DNA from: Longimicrobiales bacterium
Lineage (GTDB): Bacteria > Gemmatimonadota > Gemmatimonadetes > Longimicrobiales > Gaopeijiaceae
DNA length: 64,000 bases
NCBI GenBank assembly: GCA_951828585.1
Contig: OX639991.1
Location: forward strand, 744,001-808,000
Direction of reading: 5' to 3'
Under the pieces are notes generated by a model, which saw only the letters and a list, made by a program, of their open reading frames with translations, searched no databases and was not told where the DNA came from. The position numbers and the translations under genes were made by a program. The number at the start of each line of letters is the position of its first letter. Position 1 is the stretch's first letter. Positions 30,470-38,600 of this stretch are shown piece after piece.

Positions 30470-33331
30470 ATGACCAGTTCCTCCCATCGGGACCCCGGAT
30501 GGCCGTACCCAGGCGCACGTTGGTGGAAGTTTGACTTCCATACGCATACACCAGCTTCGGTGGACTATGGAGAAGGGTCGCAACAGGATTCCATCACGCC
30601 ATCGGAATGGCTGCTTCGGTTCATGCGAGCGGGGATCGACTGCGTAGCCGTCACAGACCACAATTCCGGCGACTGGATCGACAGGCTGAAGGCGGCGCTC
30701 GCGGCCATGGAGGCGGAGCCGACCGAAGAATTCCGGCCGTTGTACCTGTTCCCCGGCGTGGAACTGTCAGTAAATGGTGGCTTTCATCTCCTGGCGATCT
30801 TCGGTCTGGAGACAACCACGGCGGACATCGATGCTCTACGGGGTGCAGTGGGGTGCGACGGAACCAAGGGTGACAGCGACGGCGTCACCGGGAAGTCGGG
30901 AGCCGAGGTCGTGAGGACGGTGCTGGAGCAGGGAGGCATTCCGATTCCCGCGCATGCCGATCGCGACAAGGGGCTGTTCCGGCTCGACACAGGGGCAGAT
31001 GGGACTGGACGCAGTACGGCACTCGATCCGAACACGACCGCTCAGGTTCTCGATTGCGACGGGATTCTCGCCATGGAGATCGTCGATCGCACTGCACCAA
31101 GGCCGGAGATATACAGTCAGCGCAAGCTCGGTTGGACAGAGGTTATCGGAACGGACGATCATGGCGTCCCCGGAAGCGACCGATCGCCCGGTTCACAGTA
31201 CACGTGGGTCAAGATGGCCGAGCCGTCGTTGGAGGGATTGCGTCTGGCCCTGCTGGACGGCGACGCGTCTTCGATCATTCGGAGCGACGAGGAAGAACAC
31301 GGTCATGCAAACTCGACGCCGCAGTTCTTCCTGGAGTCCGTTGAAGTCCGCAATGCCCGCTACATGGGACGGGGAAAGCCCGCTACGTTGCGATTCAGTC
31401 CTTGGATGAACGCGCTGGTGGGGGGGAGAGGTACAGGCAAGTCCACCGTGATTCACTCGCTACGGCTGGCCCTGCGTCTGGAAGATGATCTGAGTCGGCT
31501 GGAGAAGGGGAGCGATACCCGTACGGTGTTCGAGCGGTTCAACCGAACTCCCCAGGATCGCTCTGACGACGGCGGACTCACGAAAGACACGGAAATAGTC
31601 GTCATCGTGAGGCGGAAGGGCGTCCGACATCGTTTGACTTGGCAAGGGGATAGCGGTGAGCCATCAGTGGACGACGAGGAAGGGGGAGGGTGGATCCCAT
31701 CAGCATCTCAATCGGTAGCTCGCGCACGGTTTCCGGTACGGATTTTCAGTCAGGGGCAGATCGCGGAAATGGCCGGCAAGGACCAAAGTGCCTTGTTGCA
31801 TGAGATCGACAACGCCTCCGGTGCAGCCGAGCGACGGAACGACATGCGGCGGGCGCGTGAAGCATTCCTTGCGACGAGAGCGCGGATTCGGGCACTCGAC
31901 ACCGAGATGTCAGCAGATGCCGACCAACTCGTGGTCAGTCTGGAGGACATCGAGCGGCAACTCAAGGGTTACGAGCAGGCTGGACACGCCCGGATCCTGC
32001 AAGAGTACCGGCAGAGAAGTCGTCAGCGGGCTGAACTGGAACGGCATTTCGAGACCACCGAGAAGGCTGCGCACCGGATCGCCCGAACCGCGTCGGAACT
32101 CCTTCCCGATGATCTAAGGGCCGGGCTGTTCGACGAGGCAGCGCCGGAAGACGGAGAGGCGCTGGACGTAGTGGAGGTCCTGGACCAGGCTGTGCGCTCA
32201 GCGTCCGCGAAGCTCCAGAACGAAGGAGATAGGCTGCGGCGGGCGGTCGCGCGCCAGCGTAATGTCTTGGAAGAGAGCAGGTGGCGCGATGCATTGGACC
32301 GTGCTCGCTCCGAGTACAGCTCTTTCGTAGATGACGTTCAAGAGGGAGTCGAGGACCCGGGCCAATATGGCCGCTTGGTGCAGGAGCGCACGAACCTGCG
32401 CGCCGAACAGCGTCGCCTGGCGTCGAAGAAGGAAGAGCGTGATCGGCTGATGGCCCTGGGGGAGCAGCAATTCGGCGAACTTTTGAGCGCTCGCCGGGCG
32501 GTGACCGATTGCCGGGTGGAGTTCCTGGAATCGGCTTTGAGGACGAACGAATTCGTGAGGATCGAAGTTTGCCCGTACGGCGTGGTCCCGATCGTCGTCG
32601 AGCGATCTTGGCGGAAAGCACTGGGGGTTGAGGACGACCGGTTCACCGACGACATCCTGAGGATGGAGGACGGACGGGCCGTGAAGGGAATCGTTGCTAG
32701 ACTCCTTAACGGGCTACCGCGCAATCTGGTGGACCGGCGACTAGCAGTTGAGGATCGGCTGGAGACCCTCAAACAGGACTTGGCCGCCGCCGCCGGCGGG
32801 CAGCCCAGATTCGGCGGCTACTTCAACAAGCACCTCATGCGGAGGAGAATGGAGGATTCCGGGTTTCTCGAGCGGTTGATGACCTGGTTCCCGGAGGACG
32901 GTTTGACGGTGGAGTACAGTCGGTCGGGCAAGGGAACAGACTTCCACCCGATCAGCCAGGCGTCTGCCGGCCAACGGGCGTCGGCGATGTTGGCGTTTCT
33001 TCTGGCTCACGGTGAGGAGCCGCTCGTGCTGGATCAGCCGGAGGACGATCTTGACAACCATCTGATCTACGATCTGGTTGTGCAACAAATGCGGCAAAAC
33101 AAGATGCGGTGCCAGCTGGTTGTTGCGACCCACAATCCGAATATCGTCGTGAACGGGGATGCCGAAATGTTGCACGCACTCCGTTTCGAGGCAGGACAGT
33201 GCAAGGTGCATCGGTCCGGCTCGCTACTACAGGACGCTATGCGCGAGGAGGTCTGCCGCGTCATGGAAGGAGGCCGGGAAGCGTTCCGACGCCGGTATCG
33301 TAGGCTGGGGCGGGAGGTCGCCGGTGTTTGA
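30470..33331 (+). CDS. TrlF-family PHP-AAA (SMC-like) ATPase
   Basis: 953 residues. The PHP domain (about 15-270) shows FDFHTHTP (His24, His26), VAVTDHNSG, PIPAHADRDKG and VIGTDDHGV, the metal-binding set of PHP phosphoesterases. The SMC-like ATPase follows: Walker A VGGRGTGKST near 318, a charged helical/coiled-coil arm (about 430-720), signature-like SAGQRASAML near 831, Walker B PLVLDQPEDD near 850, and ATHNPNIV near 886. This is the TrlF architecture, likely a nucleic acid-processing sensor or nuclease. Stop overlaps the AlbA_2 start by 8 bases. Anti-phage use is inferred from the setting. Confidence 0.88.
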   Translation: MTSSSHRDPGWPYPGARWWKFDFHTHTPASVDYGEGSQQDSITPSEWLLRFMRAGIDCVAVTDHNSGDWIDRLKAALAAMEAEPTEEFRPLYLFPGVELSVNGGFHLLAIFGLETTTADIDALRGAVGCDGTKGDSDGVTGKSGAEVVRTVLEQGGIPIPAHADRDKGLFRLDTGADGTGRSTALDPNTTAQVLDCDGILAMEIVDRTAPRPEIYSQRKLGWTEVIGTDDHGVPGSDRSPGSQYTWVKMAEPSLEGLRLALLDGDASSIIRSDEEEHGHANSTPQFFLESVEVRNARYMGRGKPATLRFSPWMNALVGGRGTGKSTVIHSLRLALRLEDDLSRLEKGSDTRTVFERFNRTPQDRSDDGGLTKDTEIVVIVRRKGVRHRLTWQGDSGEPSVDDEEGGGWIPSASQSVARARFPVRIFSQGQIAEMAGKDQSALLHEIDNASGAAERRNDMRRAREAFLATRARIRALDTEMSADADQLVVSLEDIERQLKGYEQAGHARILQEYRQRSRQRAELERHFETTEKAAHRIARTASELLPDDLRAGLFDEAAPEDGEALDVVEVLDQAVRSASAKLQNEGDRLRRAVARQRNVLEESRWRDALDRARSEYSSFVDDVQEGVEDPGQYGRLVQERTNLRAEQRRLASKKEERDRLMALGEQQFGELLSARRAVTDCRVEFLESALRTNEFVRIEVCPYGVVPIVVERSWRKALGVEDDRFTDDILRMEDGRAVKGIVARLLNGLPRNLVDRRLAVEDRLETLKQDLAAAAGGQPRFGGYFNKHLMRRRMEDSGFLERLMTWFPEDGLTVEYSRSGKGTDFHPISQASAGQRASAMLAFLLAHGEEPLVLDQPEDDLDNHLIYDLVVQQMRQNKMRCQLVVATHNPNIVVNGDAEMLHALRFEAGQCKVHRSGSLLQDAMREEVCRVMEGGREAFRRRYRRLGREVAGV

Positions 33332-34601
33332 TGGCCGGGGGCAGCTGCTGGAGGCGATTCGGCTGGGAGAGACGACGTTCCTGGAGTTCAAGGAGGTTCG
33401 CTTCGCGGGCGGGAAAGTGCGCGGCCCGGAGCGGCGGGATCTGGCCGACGAGATGGCGGCGTTCGCCAACGGTCGGGGCGGTGTCTGTGTACTGGGGGTG
33501 AACGACAAGTCTCGCGAGATCGTGGGAATCCCCGAGGATCGTATCCAACAGGTGGTCGCTCTTGTTCGCGAGGTTTGCACGGACTCAATCGAGCCCCCGC
33601 TCGCTCCCGTCATCGACACTCTTCGCCTGCCCTCGGACACCGGCGAGGAGTTGCCGGTGGTCAAAGTAGAGATCGAACGCAGCCTGTTCGTGCACCGGAG
33701 CCCGGGAGGACACCTGCATCGTGTCGGCGATTCCAAGAGGGCGATGTCGCAGGACTACTTGGCGCGGCTGTTTCAGCAGCGAAGTCAGACGCGCATTATT
33801 CGGTTTGACGAACAGATCGTCCACCAAGCCCGCCTGGATGCGTTGTTCCCCGGGTTGTGGGAGAGGTTCCGGACCGCCCGAACAGGTGATGACCGAGACG
33901 CCCTGCTGTCCAAGCTTCACATGGCTCGGAGAGACGAAAGCGGAGTGCTCAGACCGACCGTCGCTGGAGTCCTAATGGCGTCCAGAGATCCGCGCGAGTG
34001 GCTTCCCAACGCCTTTGTCCAGGCGGTCGCGTACCGAGGCAAGCGAGTGCGGCCGCGCGGGTGGGATACGCCCTACCAGATGGATGCGTCGGACATATCG
34101 GGACCGTTGGACCACCAGGTGGAGCAGTCGTGCCGTTTCGTTGCCAGAAACATGAAGGTGCGGGGCTTCAAGGAGCTAGGACGCGTCGACCGCCCGCAGT
34201 TCGACATGACGGCCGTCTTTGAAGCCCTGGTCAACGCCGTGGCCCACCGAGACTACTCTATCCACGGCTCCAAGATACGGCTGCGGCTCTTCGACGACCG
34301 CCTGGAGATATCTTCGCCGGGTTCCATTATGAACTCAATGACCGCCGATAATCTCGTTCACCTTCAGGCGTCGAGGAACGACGTGGTCACGAGCCTGCTG
34401 GCCAAGTGCCCCGTTCCGGCCAACATACCGTGGCTGGAAACGGACCGTGAAACGTTGATGGACCGGCGAGGCGAGGGCGTGCGCATCATTCTGGAGAACA
34501 GCCTTCAGCTGTCGGGACGGGATCCTGAGTACCGGCTTATCGATGATGCCGAACTGCTGTTGACCATTCATGCGGCGCGTGCCAACTCGGACGACGGGTA
34601 G
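33324..34601 (+). CDS. AlbA_2/Schlafen-type ATP-binding protein coupled to TrlF
   Basis: 425 residues from GTG 33324, inside the end of the TrlF gene (8-base overlap), with GGGAGG 6 bases upstream; the longer frame opening at 33159 lies within TrlF. AlbA_2 opens with TFLEFKEVRFAGG and MAAFANGRGGVCVLGV. The HATPase_c_4 part has EALVNAVAHRDYSIHG near 303 and LEISSPGSIM near 330. Tight overlap implies translational coupling and likely a joint function with TrlF, perhaps as an RNA-binding or effector subunit. That role is inferred. Confidence 0.85.
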   Translation: MFDGRGQLLEAIRLGETTFLEFKEVRFAGGKVRGPERRDLADEMAAFANGRGGVCVLGVNDKSREIVGIPEDRIQQVVALVREVCTDSIEPPLAPVIDTLRLPSDTGEELPVVKVEIERSLFVHRSPGGHLHRVGDSKRAMSQDYLARLFQQRSQTRIIRFDEQIVHQARLDALFPGLWERFRTARTGDDRDALLSKLHMARRDESGVLRPTVAGVLMASRDPREWLPNAFVQAVAYRGKRVRPRGWDTPYQMDASDISGPLDHQVEQSCRFVARNMKVRGFKELGRVDRPQFDMTAVFEALVNAVAHRDYSIHGSKIRLRLFDDRLEISSPGSIMNSMTADNLVHLQASRNDVVTSLLAKCPVPANIPWLETDRETLMDRRGEGVRIILENSLQLSGRDPEYRLIDDAELLLTIHAARANSDDG

Positions 34602-34903
34602 ATCCTGACCCGCGCCGGTACGCCTGACGTGGTGCCCGCAATCCGCTGATCCCGGGACCGGTAACGGTCGTATGACCATATACCCATAGGTATCGTATGG
34701 ACATATGTATCGTCGTACGGCTCATGGCCTTGGTGACGCTCGGGGAAACGGGTGCGGTGCGATGTGTGACCGATCGGACGAGCCGCCTTGCCGACTCTTC
34801 GCCGCCCGTGACAACCACGCGTGGGGTTTGCGGGGTGGGCCTTGGGGTAGGGCGGCTGCACCGGCGATGGCAGGACCCAGATCAGGACGATGAAGAACAC
34901 CCC
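34602..34903. other. Intergenic stretch with one operator-like repeat
   Basis: About 300 bases between the AlbA_2 gene and the DUF1156 fragment. It holds the vapB-operator-like sequence at 34669-34710. I see no supported gene; frames on both strands lack recognisable domains. Confidence 0.45.
34669..34710. repeat. Second vapB-operator-like sequence closing the VapBC-TrlF cassette
   Basis: CGTATGACCATATA (34669-34682) matches CGTATCACCATATA at 29750 in 13 of 14 bases. TATGGACATATGTAT (34696-34710) matches TATGGTCATATGTAT at 29769 in 14 of 15. The inner part differs and contains its own ATACC-N4-GGTAT dyad. Same orientation as the vapB operator; no antitoxin gene follows it. Confidence 0.65.
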
Positions 34904-35125
34904 GTAGCGGGTGTATATGGCCATGCCGGGGCCGATGGCGGCTTGGGCGAGGTCGACGGGGGCGATGTTGCCGGATTGGAGGAGGTGGAGGGCCGGGGGG
35001 AGCTCGGAGCGTAGGGCGGTGAGAAATTCGCGGCGGGTGGCGAGGGGGGCGTTGGTGGGGCGGCGGCGGCAGACGAGGACGATGGAGGAGGCGAGGGCAG
35101 CCACATTCTTCTTGAGCGCAGCCAC
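34904..35125 (-). pseudogene. Fragment of a DUF1156-type adenine-specific DNA methyltransferase
   Basis: The minus strand encodes ALASSIVLVCRRRP, TRREFLTALRSELPPAL and GNIAPVDLAQAAIGPGMAI, then YTRYG. These blocks are characteristic of the C-terminal half of DUF1156-domain methyltransferases found in anti-phage loci with DUF499 proteins and DUF3883 helicases. The catalytic and N-terminal parts are missing. The reading runs into unrelated sequence at both ends, and the Fic fragment abuts it in another frame. It points the same way as, and upstream of, the broken helicase at 26265-29634. Confidence 0.75.
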
Positions 35126-35150
35126 GTTTTCGGTCCGAATTGGCCATGTG

Positions 35151-35585
35151 CCGCCGGGTCGTCGATGCTCCTTCCAGCTGGCTTGACCGTATTGCTTCCT
35201 CCACGATCGAGTTCGCGAGTAGGTGTTTCCTGCCGTGTCCCTCGACCAGATCCCGGACCTCGGAACGCGGGCCCGACATTCCCAGCTTCCGGTCGATCTC
35301 GTGAAGACCCTGCCGAACCGGCGCGGCGTGGACGAGCGAGAAGGGATTTCCCTCCTTGCTCCTGAAGGGCACCGTCTCTCGTGCGGAGAGACGGGAAATC
35401 CGCGTGCCGAGCCACCACTCCTGGTGGGAAAGACCCTCCGGGGGCTCCCGGTGGCGCACGTTGTCCCAGTGGAGATATCGGCCCGCGACCAGCATCGATG
35501 TCGCGCGGATGATCTCGGCGAGGCGTTCGGGAGTCGTCCTGCCGAGCTGGAACGTGATGTCAGGTGGCGTTGCGGGGATCTTCAT
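35151..35585 (-). pseudogene. Truncated Fic-family gene (N-terminal part only)
   Basis: From ATG 35585 (GGGGAGG 6 bases upstream) about 145 residues are Fic-like: LAEIIRATSMLVAGRYLHW, DLVEGHGRKHLLANSIVEEAI and the inhibitory-helix motif RSSQLEGASTTRR. The catalytic core HPFxxGNGR that should follow is absent, because sequence switches to an out-of-frame DUF1156 methyltransferase fragment near 35140. Fic proteins normally transfer AMP to targets; this one cannot. Its promoter region and ribosome site look intact, so a truncated protein could still be made. Confidence 0.75.
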
Positions 35586-35609
35586 TTTGGACCTCCCCTA
35601 CATGAACTG

Positions 35610-35628
35610 TCAATTTACTGGCAATTGA
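35610..35628. promoter_or_regulatory. Inverted repeat upstream of the truncated Fic gene
   Basis: TCAATT-N7-AATTGA lies 25 bases before the Fic ATG, between it and the 3' end of the SNF2 helicase. It is a plausible operator for the former Fic gene. Confidence 0.4.
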
Positions 35629-35642
35629 TAATTCACGTCCCC

Positions 35643-38600
35643 TCACCCCCGGAGCAACCCCAGCAGTTCCTCCGTGCTCAGCCGTGCCGGCGCGTCCGCC
35701 CCCTCGAGGAGCAGGTCGGCCAGCTCCCGCTTGCTGCGGTGAAGCTCGACGATCCGCTCCTCGATCGTGCCCTTCGTGACCAGCCGGTAGATGGTGACCG
35801 GGCGCGTCTGGCCGATGCGGTGGGCGCGGTCCGAGGCCTGGTCCTCCGCCGCCGGATTCCACCACGGGTCCATGTGGATCACGTAGTCGGCCGCGGTCAG
35901 GTTGAGGCCCACGCCGCCGGCCTTGAGCGAAATCAGGAATGCGTCGCCCTCGCCCGCCTGGAATGCGGCGATCCGCTGCGATCGCGCTTTCGCCGGGGTG
36001 GATCCGTCGAGGTACTGATACGGGATGCCCGCTTCCGTGAGGTGTTCCTCGATCAGCTTGAGGTGGCGCACGAACTGGGAGAAGACGAGAACCTTGTGCC
36101 GTCCCTGGCGCAGCTCTTCAAGGGTGGTGGCAAAGGTCCGCATCTTGGAGCTGGGTGGTCCCCCGGGGTGCACCAGGCGCGGGTTGCAGCACGCCAGCCG
36201 CAGCCTCGTCAGGTGGGCCAGCACCTGTAGGCGCCGCCGGCCCCGCTCCTTTCCGGCCGCCGGCCGGCCTCCGTCCCGCGCCAGGGCCTCCAGGTCCTCC
36301 ATCGCGCGTTGCCGCAACGCCTCGTACAGCGTCTCCTCCTCCGGCGACATCTCGACGTGGAGCGTGACCTCCGTGCGGGAAGGCAGGTCGTCCAGCACGT
36401 CGGCCTTCACCCGGCGCAGGACGAAGGGCGAGATGAGGCGGCGGAGGCGTGTCCGGGCGGCCGGATCCCGGTCGCGTCCGGCCGGCAGCGCGAAGTTCTC
36501 GCGGAAGTGCTTTTGGGAACCCAGCATCCCCGGGTTGAGGAAGGCGAAGAGCGAATAGAGATCGACCAGGTTGTTCTGGATCGGCGTGCCCGTGGTGACG
36601 ACGCGGAACCCGGCCTTGAGCTTGCGGGCGGCGCGCGCGCGCTTGGTGGCCGGGTTCTTGATCGCCTGGGCCTCGTCCAGCACGGCCGTGTCCCAGTCGA
36701 TGGCGGTCAGGGTTTCGGCGTCGATGTGCAGAAGGCCGTACGTGGTGACGACCACGTCGAAGGGCCCGAGGTCCTCCAGTTGGCGGGCGCGCGCGGCCGC
36801 CTGTCCCGTATAGGATCGAACGTTCAGCGTCGGCGCGAAGCGGCGCGCTTCGTCGAGCCAGTTGTCGACGACCGATGTCGGGGCGACCACCAGCGCGGGA
36901 CCGTTCGTGGCGCGGTCCAGCAGCAGCGCCAGGGTCTGCACCGTCTTGCCCAGGCCCATGTCGTCGGCCAGGCAGGCGCCGGCGCCCCAGTGGCCGAGGC
37001 GGGCAAGCCACCTGAAGCCGTCCTCCTGGTAGGGGCGCAGCTCGGCCTGCAGCGTGCCCGGCAAGCGAGGCTCGAACGAACGGGCGTCGCGGAACCTGCG
37101 GCGCAGGTCGGACCACTGCTCGTCGGCGGCGAGGCGGGTGCCCTCGAAGAACTCCTGGAGCGAGAGCGCGGCCAGGCCGTGGATACGGATGCGCTTCTTC
37201 CCGCTGGGAGCCGACAGGCTGCGCAGATCGTCGAGCTGCCGCCGGAAGGAGGCCGTGAGAGAGACGAAGGCGCCTTCTCCCAGCGGCACGAACCGCGACG
37301 ACGGGTTCCGGTCGATCAGCTCGAAGAGCGCGCGAAGGTCCAGCACGCGGTTCTCATCCACCACGAGCGTGCCCGTGGCGCTGAACCAGTCCGCGGCGGA
37401 CTTCACCTCCAGCCGCAGCGAGTTCGTGTCCGCCCGGGCCACGATCCGGAAGGGCTGTCCCTTCGGCCAGAGGCAGCGCGCGTCGGCCGCGCCGAGCTGG
37501 TCGACGAGCTCGATGCAGTCGTCGGGATCGGGGATGGCCAGCGACATGTCGGGGCCTGCGCCCGAGAGCATGGGGCAGGCACCGACGAGCTCCTGCACGG
37601 CCCCGGACTCGGCGGCCAGGTCGCGCCGTGCCTGAACGGCCCTGCCGTCGATGGTCGCGAACGTCGTGGTGCCGCCCGCACCCGGCTGGAAGTAGGTGCC
37701 CGAATCCGGCACGGGCTCGACCAGCAGGGTCGCGACCAGCCCCGGCCCGCTCGGCTCGAGCCGTACCCAGGGCCGCGGGTCGGCATCGATCTGCATCGCG
37801 ACCTCCGGGGCGCCGCCGATCAGTCCCTGTACCCTGATCCCCTCCGCGAGGGCCGAGACCGCCCCGACCAGCCGTTCCCTGGCTTCGGCCGGCAGCTCGA
37901 TTCCGTGCTCCGGGATGACGTCGCAGAGTGTCCTGTGCTCCTGGGAGAAGCGGGTGACTTCAATGCGCGACTCGCTCGCCGGCTGGGCGAGGAAGGAGCC
38001 CCGGCCGGCCACGCCGGCATGCGGGTGGACTCGCACCAGGAGGGTTCCGTTCCGCTCCCGAACCAGGAGTTCGGGGTCACGGCGCACCACTTCGACGGAG
38101 TCGCCCGCCTCGTTGAAGACGTACGGATGGCCGGCCAGTTCGAACAGCCCCGAGGTGGGAAGGTAGTAGTTGGGGAGGCCGTTCCAGGGCTCGGTGTTGT
38201 GGACGACCCGTCCCGCCGCCGCCCGGTCCTGATCGCTGAGAAAGTCCATCGTGCCCGCCTGCTCCGCCAGCCTCTTGAGCGCAATCACCCGGCCCTTGCT
38301 CCACTTTCCGTTCTTGTATCCGCGCTGCTCTCTGGGCCTGACCGTGAGATGACCCAAGTTGTCGATCTCCAGCACCCATGCCAGACGGCGCTGGGCGGCG
38401 CCCGCGGACCGCTTGCGCTTGCCGGTCTTCCCCCTGGTGTCATGAGCGACCTGCTCGATCCGCTGAAGCGCGTACTCCCACTCCGCCGCCGGCCTGACGA
38501 GGGAGGCCAGGGTCTCGGTGCCCAGGTCCTCGTGCATCGCCGCAGCGAGTTCCTTCGGGCCTGGGGAATCGTCGCCGAGGAGGAGCGCGAGCATCTGCTG

